In this document: positions 18,004 to 26,742 of the stretch, piece by piece
Numbering within the stretch: position 1 is the first letter of the stretch
Layout of the letters: the number at the start of each line of letters is the position of its first letter
Assembly: GCF_028335745.1 (NCBI RefSeq)
Contig: NZ_CP116477.1
Span: forward strand, 1,984,001-2,048,000
Direction of reading: 5' to 3'
Origin: Pectobacterium sp. A5351
Lineage (GTDB): Bacteria > Pseudomonadota > Gammaproteobacteria > Enterobacterales > Enterobacteriaceae
DNA: 64,000 nucleotides
Position numbers and translations under genes: made by a program
Notes under the pieces: model-generated
The model's database searches: none
What the model saw: only the letters and a program-made list of their open reading frames with translations
What the model was told of the DNA's origin: nothing

Positions 18004-19091
18004 TGACGCAATCTATTACGCAACCCATGACGATAACTCTGACGCAGCGCGCGCCACGGCTCATGCTTGGCCTCGGTTCAACGATGTTGCTGGCCTTGCT
18101 AATCCTGCCATTTCTCGCGCTGCTGCCCGCAGAGAACCCGCTGGCGATCTCCACCTATACGCTGACGTTGATCGGTAAAATTCTGTGCTACGCGATTGTT
18201 GCCGTCGCGCTGGATCTGGTGTGGGGCTATGCCGGGCTGCTGTCGCTCGGTCACGGCCTGTTTTTCGCGTTGGGCGGCTACGCGATGGGCATGTACCTGA
18301 TGCGGCAGGCTGCTGGCGAGGGAATACCCGTGTTTATGTCATTTCTGTCGTGGACGGAACTGCCGTGGTTCTGGGCGGGAACCCAGTATTTCGCCTGGGT
18401 GCTGTGCCTGATTGTGCTGGTGCCGGGCGTGCTGGCGTTTGTGTTCGGCTGGTTTGCGTTCCGCTCCAAAATCAAAGGCGTGTATTTCTCGATCATGACG
18501 CAGGCGCTGACCTACGCGGGCATGCTGCTGTTTTTCCGTAACGAAACTGGCTTTGGCGGCAATAACGGGTTTACCGGTTTTACCACGCTGCTCGGTTTCC
18601 CTATTACAGCGACGGGGACGCGCATCGGGCTGTTTGTCGCCACCGTGCTGTTGTTAATGGTCAGCCTGCTGGTGGGCTTTGCGTTGGCGCGCAGTAAATT
18701 TGGCCGCGTGCTGACGGCGGTGCGTGATGCGGAAAACCGTCTGATGTTCTGCGGCTACGATCCGAAAGGCTTCAAACTGTTTGTCTGGACACTTTCCGCC
18801 GTGCTGTGCGGTCTGGCCGGGGCACTGTATGTGCCGCAGGTCGGCATTATCAATCCTGGCGAAATGTCGCCGACCAACTCCATCGAAGCGGCTATTTGGG
18901 TGGCGCTGGGCGGGCGTGGAACGCTGATCGGGCCGCTACTCGGTGCGGGCATCGTCAACGGGGCGAAAAGCTGGTTTACCGTGGCCTTCCCCGAATACTG
19001 GCTGTTCTTTTTGGGACTGATGTTTATTCTCGTCACGCTGTTTTTGCCGCGTGGCGTGATTGGCTTGCTGACGAGGAAAAAACATGACTGA
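18003..19091 (+). CDS. urtC: urea ABC transporter, permease UrtC
   Basis: A 362-residue LivM-type inner-membrane protein with about ten hydrophobic segments and the family signatures 'ALDLVWGYAGLLSLGHGLFFALGGYAMGMY' (written in parts), 'FRNETGFGGNNGFTGF' and 'GALYVPQVGIINPGEM'. It pairs with UrtB to form the channel. Its start lies within the urtB stop and its last codons overlap urtD by 8 bp, showing tight translational coupling. Confidence 0.92.
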   Translation: MTQSITQPMTITLTQRAPRLMLGLGSTMLLALLILPFLALLPAENPLAISTYTLTLIGKILCYAIVAVALDLVWGYAGLLSLGHGLFFALGGYAMGMYLMRQAAGEGIPVFMSFLSWTELPWFWAGTQYFAWVLCLIVLVPGVLAFVFGWFAFRSKIKGVYFSIMTQALTYAGMLLFFRNETGFGGNNGFTGFTTLLGFPITATGTRIGLFVATVLLLMVSLLVGFALARSKFGRVLTAVRDAENRLMFCGYDPKGFKLFVWTLSAVLCGLAGALYVPQVGIINPGEMSPTNSIEAAIWVALGGRGTLIGPLLGAGIVNGAKSWFTVAFPEYWLFFLGLMFILVTLFLPRGVIGLLTRKKHD

Positions 19092-19941
19092 GCCTTTATC
19101 TGTGCCATCTGCCTCTGAGCCTGCGCACACGGTTGCCGCTCAGCCGATGTTTACACAACCCATGTTTGCACAGCCGCACCCGTCGGATCGCCATCGGCAT
19201 CAGACCGATCCGGTGCTGCAACTCGACAAGATTAACGTGAGCTTTGATGGTTTCCGCGCGCTCACCGATCTGTCGTTACAGATTGGCGTGGGAGAGCTGC
19301 GTTGCATCATCGGCCCCAACGGCGCAGGAAAAACCACGCTGATGGATGTCATCACCGGTAAAACGCGACCCGACAACGGCAAAGCGTTTTACGATCAGTA
19401 CACCGACCTGACGATGCTATCTCCGGTAGAAATAGCCCGCGCGGGAATTGGGCGGAAATTCCAAAAACCGACCGTGTTTGGAGCGCTGACGGTATTTGAA
19501 AACCTCGAAATCGCACTAAAAACTGACAAATCAGTGTGGGCAAGCCTGCGTGCCAGACTGAACAGCGAGCAGCGTGACCGGATTGACGACACGTTGGCGC
19601 TGCTGCGGCTCGGCCACGAACGGCAACGGCCCGCTGGGCTGTTGTCACACGGGCAAAAGCAGTTTCTGGAGATCGGCATGTTACTGGTACAGGAGCCGCA
19701 TCTGCTGCTGCTCGATGAACCCGCCGCCGGGATGACCGACGCAGAAACGGCCTATACTGCCGAACTGTTCCGTAGTTTGGCAGGCAAACACTCGCTGATG
19801 GTGGTGGAGCACGATATGGGCTTTGTCGAGAGCATTGCCGATCGTGTCACCGTGCTGCATCAGGGGCAGGTGCTGGCGGAAGGGTCGCTGCGCGAGGTGC
19901 AGGCGAATGAGCAGGTGATTGACGTTTATCTGGGGCGCTAA
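19084..19941 (+). CDS. urtD: urea ABC transporter, ATPase UrtD
   Basis: A 285-residue LivG-type ATPase. The first 40 residues are a low-complexity extension (Met/Pro/His-rich, 'MFTQPMFAQPHPSDRHRHQ'). Then follow Walker A 'GPNGAGKTT', the Q-loop near 'GRKFQKPTVFGALTVFENL', the signature 'LSHGQKQFLEIGMLL' and Walker B 'LLLLDEPAAGM', with the switch His in 'VVEHDM'. The signature LSHGQ is the form usual for UrtD. It overlaps urtC and is one base from urtE. Confidence 0.92.
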   Translation: MTEPLSVPSASEPAHTVAAQPMFTQPMFAQPHPSDRHRHQTDPVLQLDKINVSFDGFRALTDLSLQIGVGELRCIIGPNGAGKTTLMDVITGKTRPDNGKAFYDQYTDLTMLSPVEIARAGIGRKFQKPTVFGALTVFENLEIALKTDKSVWASLRARLNSEQRDRIDDTLALLRLGHERQRPAGLLSHGQKQFLEIGMLLVQEPHLLLLDEPAAGMTDAETAYTAELFRSLAGKHSLMVVEHDMGFVESIADRVTVLHQGQVLAEGSLREVQANEQVIDVYLGR

Positions 19942-19942
19942 C

Positions 19943-20641
19943 ATGTTAGAGATTGCTGAACTGAATCAATACTACGGCGGCAGCCACATCCTGCGCGGCC
20001 TGTCCTTTGAGGTCAAAGCCGGCGAAATTACCTGCCTGTTAGGGCGCAACGGCGTGGGGAAAACCACGCTGCTGAAATGCCTGATGGGGCTGATTCCGGC
20101 GAAATCCGGCACGATTCGCTGGCAGGGCGAAGCGATCAATACGCGCAAACCTTACCAGCGTGTGCAGGCTGGCATTGCCTATGTGCCGCAAGGGCGGGAA
20201 ATTTTTCCTCGTCTGACGGTAGAAGAAAACCTGCTGATGGGGCTGTCGCGCTTTCCGGGTAAACAGGCGCGGCAGGTGCCGGATGAGATCTACCAGCTTT
20301 TTCCGGTGCTGGATGAGATGAAACAGCGGCGCGGCGGCGATTTGTCCGGCGGGCAACAGCAGCAATTAGCCATTGGGCGTGCGCTGGCCTGTAAACCACA
20401 GTTGTTGATCCTGGATGAGCCGACAGAAGGCATACAGCCGTCGGTGATCAAAGAGATTGGCGCGGTGATTCGCCAACTGGCGCAGCGTGGCGACATGGCG
20501 ATTCTGCTGGTCGAGCAGTTTTACGACTTCGCCGCCGAACTGGCTGACAGCTATCTGGTGATGTCACGTGGGGAAATCATCCAGCGCGGACGAGGTGAAA
20601 CGATGGAACAGGACGGCGTGCGGGGGCTGGTCGCGATTTGA
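19943..20641 (+). CDS. urtE: urea ABC transporter, ATPase UrtE
   Basis: A 232-residue LivF-type ATPase: 'MLEIAELNQYYGGSHILRGL' at the start, Walker A 'GRNGVGKTTLL', signature 'LSGGQQQQLAIGRAL', Walker B 'LLILDEPTEGIQPSVI', switch 'LLVEQFYDF'. The start ATG 19943 is the family start and lies one base past the urtD stop. It closes the operon atzF-uca-gntR-urtABCDE, followed by a hairpin. Confidence 0.92.
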   Translation: MLEIAELNQYYGGSHILRGLSFEVKAGEITCLLGRNGVGKTTLLKCLMGLIPAKSGTIRWQGEAINTRKPYQRVQAGIAYVPQGREIFPRLTVEENLLMGLSRFPGKQARQVPDEIYQLFPVLDEMKQRRGGDLSGGQQQQLAIGRALACKPQLLILDEPTEGIQPSVIKEIGAVIRQLAQRGDMAILLVEQFYDFAAELADSYLVMSRGEIIQRGRGETMEQDGVRGLVAI

Positions 20642-20705
20642 ATATTACGTTGTATCTGTTTTCTTTTCCTTGATGTAGAAAATTGCGCTGAGATGAGCGT
20701 GGCCG

Positions 20706-20753
20706 TCGGGCATGCTGGGACATACATGAAAACAACGTTGTTAACATGCCCGA
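20706..20753. terminator. hairpin between convergent urtE and ABC ATPase gene
   Basis: TCGGGCATG and CATGCCCGA form a perfect 9-bp stem around a 30-base loop that itself contains the palindrome AACAACGTTGTT. It stands in the 147-bp gap between two convergent operons and could end transcription from both sides. Confidence 0.5.
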
Positions 20754-20788
20754 TACGATAGCCCCACTCAGTCATAGCGGCATGAGGT

Positions 20789-21613
20789 TCACAGCACCTT
20801 ATTCAAAAAGTTGATCGTTCGTGGATGGCAGGGGTGGTTCAGTACCTGCAAGGAATCCCCGCTTTCGACGATTTTTCCGTCCACCATAAACACCACACGG
20901 TCAGCGACTTCGCGTGCAAAGCCGATTTCATGTGTGACGACGACCAGTGTCACGCCGGATCGGGCGAGTGATTTGATCACGTCCAGCACTTCACCGACCA
21001 GTTCGGGGTCGAGAGCGGATGTCGGTTCATCAAACAGCATGACTTTCGGTTTGAGCGCCAGTGCACGGGCGATGGCGACGCGCTGTTGCTGGCCGCCAGA
21101 CAGATGGCGGGGATAAGATTGCGCTTTATGGCGCAGGCCGACGCTTTCCAGCAAGGTAAAGGCGATATCTTCTGCCTCCTGACGTGAATACAGCTTATGC
21201 GCCAACGGCGCTTCAATGATGTTCTCCAACACGGAAAGGTGGGGGAACAGATTGAAGTTCTGAAACACGTAACCGACGTTGATGCGCTGGCGTAAAATGT
21301 CTTTTTCTTTCAGCTCATAGAGCGTATTCCCCTTGCGGCGGTAGCCGATGTAGTCGCCGTCGATGCGGATAAAGCCGTCGTCCACCCGCTCAAGGTGGTT
21401 AATGGTGCGCAGCAGCGTGGATTTCCCCGAACCGGACGGGCCGAGGATCACCGTGACGGAACCGGGCGCCAGCGTCAGATTGATATCGTCCAGCGCTTTG
21501 TGCTGACCAAAATGTTTTGCCACGTTGCGGATCTCGATCAGCCCCTGAGCGTTTCCTGCCTGTGGCTGCGCGGTGGTGCGCGCATGAGCGAAATAATCAA
21601 TGGCTTCAGACAT
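20789..21613 (-). CDS. amino-acid ABC transporter ATPase (polar amino acid / cystine type)
   Basis: A 274-residue ATPase of the HisP/GlnQ/TcyN kind. It shows Walker A '[11 protein letters not shown]', signature '[17 protein letters not shown]', Walker B '[15 protein letters not shown]' and the switch '[20 protein letters not shown]'. A 25-residue N-terminal extension precedes the ATPase core. GGAG sits before the ATG. It is the last gene of the minus-strand operon, 24 bp after the permease. Context (acetyltransferase, monooxygenase, paired binding proteins) suggests import of a sulfur-containing amino acid derivative. Confidence 0.9.
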   Translation of the reverse strand: MSEAIDYFAHARTTAQPQAGNAQGLIEIRNVAKHFGQHKALDDINLTLAPGSVTVILGPSGSGKSTLLRTINHLERVDDGFIRIDGDYIGYRRKGNTLYELKEKDILRQRINVGYVFQNFNLFPHLSVLENIIEAPLAHKLYSRQEAEDIAFTLLESVGLRHKAQSYPRHLSGGQQQRVAIARALALKPKVMLFDEPTSALDPELVGEVLDVIKSLARSGVTLVVVTHEIGFAREVADRVVFMVDGKIVESGDSLQVLNHPCHPRTINFLNKVL

Positions 21614-21637
21614 GGTAAATCTCCAGAATCGAATGAA

Positions 21638-22579
21638 TTAACGGGCGCGCTTGCGCGTCAGGAAACGGACGAACCTCTGGCGCGGCGTTGGCGGCATTTC
21701 ACGCACGGCACCGCGGGATACATAGCGTTCCACGTAGTATTGGATGACGGATAGCACCGTGGTGATCAGCAGATACCAGATGGTGGCGACCATCAGCAGC
21801 GGAATGACCTGCTGGGTACGGTTGTAGATGACCTGAACGGTGTAGAACAGCTCCGGCAGCGCCAGCACGTAAACGATCGACGTACCTTTTGCCAGACTGA
21901 TGATCTCGTTGAAACCCGTAGGCAGAATCGAACGCAGCGCCTGCGGCAGAATGATGCGTACCGTGCGGCGACCACCGGGCAGCCCGAGCGCGGCGGAGGC
22001 TTCAAACTGTCCGGCATCTACGCCAAGAATACCGCCGCGAATAATCTCTGCCGTATAGGCGGACTGCACCAGCGTCAGGCCAAGCACGGCGACGGAAAAT
22101 TGATCCAGTAAGTCAATCGTCGGATAGTTCAGGAAGACGATGGAGGTAAACGGAATCCCTAGCGCCAGCTCGTCATAGAGGTACGAGAAATTGTAGAGAA
22201 TGATCAGCACCAGAATCAGCGGCAGCGATCGGAACAGCCAGATATAGAGCCACGACAGGGTGGACAGCAGATAAGACGGCGAAAGGCGGGCCAGCGCCAG
22301 TGCGGTGCCGAAAATGATGCTGAATAATGTGCCCAGGACGGTTAGCAGCAGTGTTTGCCCCAGCCCGGTGAGGATCACGGGATTAAAAAACCACTCGGCA
22401 AAGACCGCCCATTCCCAGCGCGGATTCAGCGCGATCGACTGAATAATGCCGGCAAAAATGAACAGCGAAAACAGCGCGCCAGCAAAACGAAAGGGATAAC
22501 GTGCCGGCACGATGCGTAACGGCGCGTCCTGTGCCTGGCTCAGAGGCGGCTGAGAAGACGTGTGTAGAGATTGTGTCAT
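21638..22579 (-). CDS. amino-acid ABC transporter permease
   Basis: A 313-residue inner-membrane protein with a cytoplasmic N-terminus of about 30 residues and about six hydrophobic segments. The EAA loop 'QFEASAALGLPGGRRTVRIILPQAL' type (about residues 205-230) contacts the ATPase. 'LWLFRSLPLILVLIILYNFSY' lies in the conserved HisM/GlnP part. Only one permease gene is present, so it should act as a homodimer. It belongs to the operon with the ATPase downstream and the GNAT gene upstream. Confidence 0.9.
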   Translation of the reverse strand: MTQSLHTSSQPPLSQAQDAPLRIVPARYPFRFAGALFSLFIFAGIIQSIALNPRWEWAVFAEWFFNPVILTGLGQTLLLTVLGTLFSIIFGTALALARLSPSYLLSTLSWLYIWLFRSLPLILVLIILYNFSYLYDELALGIPFTSIVFLNYPTIDLLDQFSVAVLGLTLVQSAYTAEIIRGGILGVDAGQFEASAALGLPGGRRTVRIILPQALRSILPTGFNEIISLAKGTSIVYVLALPELFYTVQVIYNRTQQVIPLLMVATIWYLLITTVLSVIQYYVERYVSRGAVREMPPTPRQRFVRFLTRKRAR

Positions 22580-22659
22580 ATCGATACCCTTTGAAGGTGA
22601 TCCTGAAAAATGTCCTTTTGTTCTTCATCACCGCGCAGGGTGAGTCATGATGTGCTGGG

Positions 22660-23214
22660 TCAACACACTTTCAAATGGCGAACGATAAGATCGACTTCTG
22701 TTGATCGGGCAGCCCGAGGCGTTGCCGCGTTAAACAGCGCTTTCTTAAACGGCAGTCGCCCATCGTAAGGCGGAATGCTGTAGGTCACGGGATCGACGTT
22801 GATGTCGAACTGCGGGGTATAGCCGTAGCTCAGGTAGAGGCGCACGGCTTCAGGCTGGCGGAAGCCGGTGGTCAGGAAAAAGTGCTGATAACCTAACCGC
22901 CGGGCATGTTGCTCCAGCTCCTGCATCACTTTCCCTGCCAGCCCCTGACGGCGCAGTGCGTTATCCGTCCATACCCGCTTAATTTCGGCAGTGGTATTGT
23001 CGTAGCGTTTAAACGCGCCAGTCGCAATCGGTACACCCTGACGCAGCAGCGCAATAAAAATGCCGTGCGGCTGCTGGTAAATGCCCGGCGGATCGCTTTC
23101 CCGCTCGCCAAAAAAATCGCCATAGCGCTGTTCATATTCCGCGAACAGGCCGTCGATAATCGGGGCCACGATAGGATCTTCGGGCTGGGTAACAATGAAA
23201 ATGTCGTTGGACAT
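22660..23214 (-). CDS. GNAT-family N-acetyltransferase
   Basis: A 184-residue acetyltransferase. The acetyl-CoA pyrophosphate-binding motif is visible as 'RRQGLAGKVMQELEQHARRLGY' (about residues 88-109), preceded by 'AEIKRVWTDNALR' and followed by 'AVRLYLSYGYTP', the usual end of the fold. It lies in the operon between the IS element and the permease. In Bacillus, the equivalent YtmI/YxeL-type enzymes N-acetylate S-substituted cysteines before a monooxygenase cleaves them; the same role is inferred here from the gene set. Confidence 0.85.
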   Translation of the reverse strand: MSNDIFIVTQPEDPIVAPIIDGLFAEYEQRYGDFFGERESDPPGIYQQPHGIFIALLRQGVPIATGAFKRYDNTTAEIKRVWTDNALRRQGLAGKVMQELEQHARRLGYQHFFLTTGFRQPEAVRLYLSYGYTPQFDINVDPVTYSIPPYDGRLPFKKALFNAATPRAARSTEVDLIVRHLKVC

Positions 23215-23224
23215 GACGTGCTAT

Positions 23225-23237
23225 ATGAACGCATCCC
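23225..23237 (+). repeat. inverted repeat at one end of the IS
   Basis: ATGAACGCATCCC; exact reverse complement of 24632-24644. Confidence 0.7.
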
Positions 23238-23492
23238 GTTTGCAAGGCTTCCGTTGTGTTGACGTTGACGGATAGGTCGCAGCTCTATATCCGGCCTTGT
23301 TGCAGCCTGTGCCGCGGGCCTCGATGAGATTCGCCGACTTGCTCCTTATTCTCCTGGCGGGCTTTATGCCCGACACGCCATTCAGGTTTAGCAAGTCCCG
23401 GTCTTACCTGTCGTCGTCATCACGCTGGCTGCCCTCGCAACCTTTCCGCATTCATCCTTTTGTTAAGGGTTAATGGTTTTCAGCATCCACTG
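23238..23492 (-). ncRNA. candidate bridge RNA region of the IS1111-like element
   Basis: In IS110-superfamily elements a structured bridge RNA guides target and donor choice; in the IS1111 group it is encoded in the non-coding end after the transposase. This 255-bp tail has no gene and contains at least one clear hairpin (CGGGC 23358-23362 / GCCCG 23368-23372). The RNA ends and guide loops were not resolved. Confidence 0.45.
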
Positions 23493-24515
23493 TTAATACG
23501 GCCTGATGCTGACGTAATCTTTCCGGTACTCCCGTTCGTGCGCCGCCACCGCCCACACCGTGCGCGCCAGTTTGTTGGCCATCGCCACCACCGCCACGCT
23601 GGTCGGTCTGCGTTTCTTCAGCTCTGTTATCCACGGCCCAGGCTCCTTACTTAGCAACGATGCCGCCCGTGCCCCGTGGATAAACAGCGTACGCAGGTAG
23701 GTGTCACCGCGTTTGCTTATCCCCAGCAGGCGAACCTTGCCGCCAGTGCCGGTCTGTTTCGGGACGAGTCCGACATAGGCCGCGAACTCCCGTCCCGACC
23801 GGAACGCATGAGCCTCGCCCATCGTAGCCACCGCCGCCGTGGCTATCAGTGGCCCTACGCCGGGTATAGCCATCAGCCGTCGGCAGGTCTCGTTCTGTTT
23901 CGCCAGCGCCATCAGTTGTTGCTCCATGCCGTTAATCTGAGCATCCAGCTCACTCAACCGACGGTGCTGCTCTTCAATCTGGGCGATGAGGAACAGCGGC
24001 AGGCGGTTTTTCAGCCTCTCCAGCGCCACGGGCAGAGCTTTGTCCAGCGCGGTACGTCCTTTGCGTACTGTTTCACCAAATTCGAGCAGTAAGCCATGCA
24101 GGGCATTGGTCTGCGCGGTGCGGAACTTCACCCACTGGCGGCGCATGCGATGCAGTGCCAGAACGGCCTGCTGCTCTTCGCTCTTTACGGCTATCCCCCG
24201 TCCCGGTTGCTGGACCGCCATCCATATGGCGCGGGAGTCCATGACGTCGTTCTTGTTGCCCATAAGGAACGCTTTGACGAATTTCGCCTGAAGCAGGCGA
24301 ACCTGATGACCGAGTTTTTTCAACTCCCGGGCCCAGTGCTGAGAGCCACCACAGGCTTCCATACCAATCAGGCAGGGCTCACGGTTGCTGAAGAAGGTCA
24401 GAACATCCTGACGTCTCAGCTGTTTATCCACCACTTCGCCGCTATGTTTGTCGATGAAGTGAACCTGAATCAGGTGTTTTGCGATATCAACGCCAACAGG
24501 GGTATAGTTATTCAT
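23493..24515 (-). CDS. IS110-family (IS1111-like) transposase
   Basis: A 340-residue transposase. The N-terminal DEDD RuvC-like domain shows 'GVDIAK' (first Asp, about residue 10), 'LIGMEACGGSQHWARELK' (Glu), and 'GNKNDVMDSRAI' (last Asp residues). The C-terminal Tnp2 domain has 'IPGVGPLIATAA' and 'AAYVGLVPKQTGTGGK', then 'LLGISKRGDTYLRTL'. Many relatives carry a serine in the segment here written QTGTGG; none is present. The frame is intact. Confidence 0.9.
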   Translation of the reverse strand: MNNYTPVGVDIAKHLIQVHFIDKHSGEVVDKQLRRQDVLTFFSNREPCLIGMEACGGSQHWARELKKLGHQVRLLQAKFVKAFLMGNKNDVMDSRAIWMAVQQPGRGIAVKSEEQQAVLALHRMRRQWVKFRTAQTNALHGLLLEFGETVRKGRTALDKALPVALERLKNRLPLFLIAQIEEQHRRLSELDAQINGMEQQLMALAKQNETCRRLMAIPGVGPLIATAAVATMGEAHAFRSGREFAAYVGLVPKQTGTGGKVRLLGISKRGDTYLRTLFIHGARAASLLSKEPGPWITELKKRRPTSVAVVAMANKLARTVWAVAAHEREYRKDYVSIRPY

Positions 24516-24631
24516 GTGTGGAGTCTCCAGTCAGGGGAACGATGAGTATCCCGTTATAGGCACGATGATGCCGGAAATCTGCGAGGCTCCACACCCCGCC
24601 TTTCAGCCTCTGTGCTACTCGTCAAATAGTT

Positions 24632-24644
24632 GGGATGCGTTCAT
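24632..24644 (-). repeat. inverted repeat at the other end of the IS
   Basis: GGGATGCGTTCAT on the plus strand, complement of 23225-23237. Confidence 0.7.
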
Positions 24645-24727
24645 CTCATTCTCCTGATTCATTCGGGTACGTGCTATCGGTAACCACGGTGTGTCGATCG
24701 TGGCGTACCGATAGTCATCGGGCGGGA

Positions 24728-25711
24728 TTAATCGCCCAGTCCCGGCGGATTGATTTCTGAACGGTCAATACGTTCGATGCTTTCGCCCCAGCGGTTTAGC
24801 ACCTGGTCGTATTCGCCACTTTTAATCACGCCGTTCAGCGCGGTATTAATTGGCTGAACCAGTCCGCTGCCTTTGCGCGTGGTGACCGCGATATGTGCGA
24901 CGTTGGGGTAGCCACCGTTGACCGTACCGACATGCTTAACCTTACCGGTCAGCTCGGCTTTGTACGCCCCGATCACGTTGGGGCCGAAATAGGCGTCGGA
25001 ACGACCGGATTGCAGACTCAGGTTGGCGGCGGCATCGTCCGTGACATAAATCGGCTGAAAGGCGGGCAGGCCGTTGGCGCGATTCTGCTTATCCCAGGCC
25101 AGCAGCACGGCTTCCTGATTGGTGCCGGAACCAACAATAATCTTCAAGCCGGCGATATCTTTCGCTTCGTTGATGGACTGAATCTTACTGGTGGATTTCA
25201 CATAGAAACCCAGCGAGTCTATGCGGTAGGTGGCGAAATCGAATTTTTCTTTACGCTCTTTGGTGACGGTAATGTTGATGATGGCGGCGTCATACTTGCC
25301 GGAAGTCACGCCAAGCGGCCAGTCTTCCCATGAGGTGGGGACGATGTTCAGCTCCAGCCCGAGGCTGTCGGCCACCAGTCGGGCGATATCCGGTTCGCTG
25401 CCCACCACGGTTTTGTTATCGTCGGCCAGAAACGCCAGCGGCGGTGACGATCCCAGCGCGGCAATCGCCACGGTGAATTTGCCCGGTGTGACAAATTTAA
25501 AATCAGCCGGAATTTGCGCGATAGCTTCCGCGTTCTTCGGTACGTGGATCGGCTGCTGATTGGCTTTCAGGTCGATAGCCGCCTGTGCGCCAGTCATCAC
25601 GGACAGCGTACCGAGCAGCAACGCTCCCGTCAGTAACGTTGTCAAACGCGATGGACGCAGGCGATGTGAGTGGGATGACGGTGCGATGGTGTGGGCAATC
25701 TCTTTTTGCAT
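24728..25711 (-). CDS. amino-acid ABC transporter substrate-binding protein (copy 2)
   Basis: A 327-residue periplasmic binding protein of family 3. A long basic leader and hydrophobic core ('LTTLLTGALLLGTLSVMTGAQA') form the signal peptide. Core phrases are 'DIARLVADSLGLEL', 'SGKYDAAIINITVTKERKEK', 'FDFATYRIDSLGFYVKSTSK' and 'GLKIIVGSGTNQEAVL'. It is a close paralogue of the next gene upstream, plainly a tandem duplication, with the same 'INPPGLGD' ending. The Bacillus ytm operon also has two such binding proteins (TcyJ, TcyK). The IS element starts about 80 bp after its stop. Confidence 0.9.
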   Translation of the reverse strand: MQKEIAHTIAPSSHSHRLRPSRLTTLLTGALLLGTLSVMTGAQAAIDLKANQQPIHVPKNAEAIAQIPADFKFVTPGKFTVAIAALGSSPPLAFLADDNKTVVGSEPDIARLVADSLGLELNIVPTSWEDWPLGVTSGKYDAAIINITVTKERKEKFDFATYRIDSLGFYVKSTSKIQSINEAKDIAGLKIIVGSGTNQEAVLLAWDKQNRANGLPAFQPIYVTDDAAANLSLQSGRSDAYFGPNVIGAYKAELTGKVKHVGTVNGGYPNVAHIAVTTRKGSGLVQPINTALNGVIKSGEYDQVLNRWGESIERIDRSEINPPGLGD

Positions 25712-25784
25712 CAGTTTTTCCCTTGCAGGTGATTATTTATAATGGTTTTAGTGACACCGTCACTTTGTGGTGTGCTGTTTTTAC

Positions 25785-26720
25785 TTAATCGCCGATACCC
25801 GGCGGATTCACGACGGATTGCGTGATTTTTTCATCCTCTTCACCCCAGCGATCCAGCACCTGCGCATAGCTGCCGTTCTTGATAGCGCCATTGATGGCAG
25901 TGCTGATTGGCTGGGCCAGACCGTTACCTTTCTGTGTGGTGACTGCGACGTAAGCGACCGTCGGGCCTTTGCCTACCATGCGTGTTTTACCCGTCAGCGC
26001 CGCTTTATAAGCGCCGATAGAGTGCGGGCCGAAAAACGCATCGACGCGCCCAGACTGAATGCTCAGGTTGGCGGCAGCATCATCGGTGACGTAGACCGGC
26101 TGTACAGGAGGTAGGCCGTTGGTGCGGTTTTGCCGATCCCAGCCCAGCAGAATGTTTTCCTGATTGGTGCCGGAGCCGACAATGACTTTCAAACCCGCCA
26201 CGTCTTCCGGCTTATTAATCGACGTAATCTTGCTGGTCGATTTCACGTAGAAACCCAGCGTATCAATGCGATACGTGGCGAAATCAAACTTCTCTTTGCG
26301 GAGTTTGGTCACGGCGATATTAAAAATCGCGGCATCGTATTTTCCCGCCGTAATGCCCAACGGCCAGTCTTCCCAGGAGGCGGGAACCAGTTTCAGCTCC
26401 AGCCCGAGGCCGTCGGCTACCAGCCGCGCAATATCGGCATCGCTGCCAACAATCGTTTTGTTGTCATCAGCCAGCAGCGACAGTGGCGGCGAGCTGAGCG
26501 CTGAAACGGCAATGGTCAGTTTCCCCGGTGTGATGAATTTGAAATTAGCGGGAATCTGCGCGATGGCTTCAGCGTTTTTTCCGGTGCGAATGGGATTCTG
26601 ATTTGCCTTCAGGTCAATGCGGCTGACGAATCCGATGTCTTGCGCCTGCACGTGGGTTACCAGCATGGTGCTCAATACGGTCGCCAAAGCTATCACAGAG
26701 AGAAAAGGGGAATGCTTCAC
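25785..26720 (-). CDS. amino-acid ABC transporter substrate-binding protein (copy 1)
   Basis: A 311-residue periplasmic binding protein of family 3. The start GTG at 26720 is preferred because AGGAG lies 7 bases upstream; the TTG at 26741 has no such site and lies inside that leader. Signal peptide 'FLSVIALATVLSTMLVTHVQAQ'. The mature part repeats the phrases of copy 2 ('GKYDAAIFNIAVTKLRKEK', 'FDFATYRIDTLGFYVKSTSK', 'SVVNPPGIGD'). It follows the monooxygenase by 22 bp and precedes copy 2 by 73 bp, in one operon. Confidence 0.9.
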   Translation of the reverse strand: MKHSPFLSVIALATVLSTMLVTHVQAQDIGFVSRIDLKANQNPIRTGKNAEAIAQIPANFKFITPGKLTIAVSALSSPPLSLLADDNKTIVGSDADIARLVADGLGLELKLVPASWEDWPLGITAGKYDAAIFNIAVTKLRKEKFDFATYRIDTLGFYVKSTSKITSINKPEDVAGLKVIVGSGTNQENILLGWDRQNRTNGLPPVQPVYVTDDAAANLSIQSGRVDAFFGPHSIGAYKAALTGKTRMVGKGPTVAYVAVTTQKGNGLAQPISTAINGAIKNGSYAQVLDRWGEEDEKITQSVVNPPGIGD

Positions 26721-26742
26721 GATGAATCTCCTGTGGCGCAAA

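Larger units (their letters stand above)
23225..24644 (-). mobile_element. IS110-superfamily insertion sequence, IS1111-like
   Basis: The unit is bounded by 13-bp inverted repeats (ATGAACGCATCCC and its complement) and contains one transposase gene on the minus strand. About 120 bp of non-coding DNA precede the gene and about 255 bp follow it. A longer 3' non-coding end plus inverted repeats is the layout of the IS1111 group. Exact ends are uncertain because IS1111 repeats are subterminal, so the element may extend a few bases outside. It splits the transport operon between the second binding protein and the GNAT gene. Confidence 0.7.
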
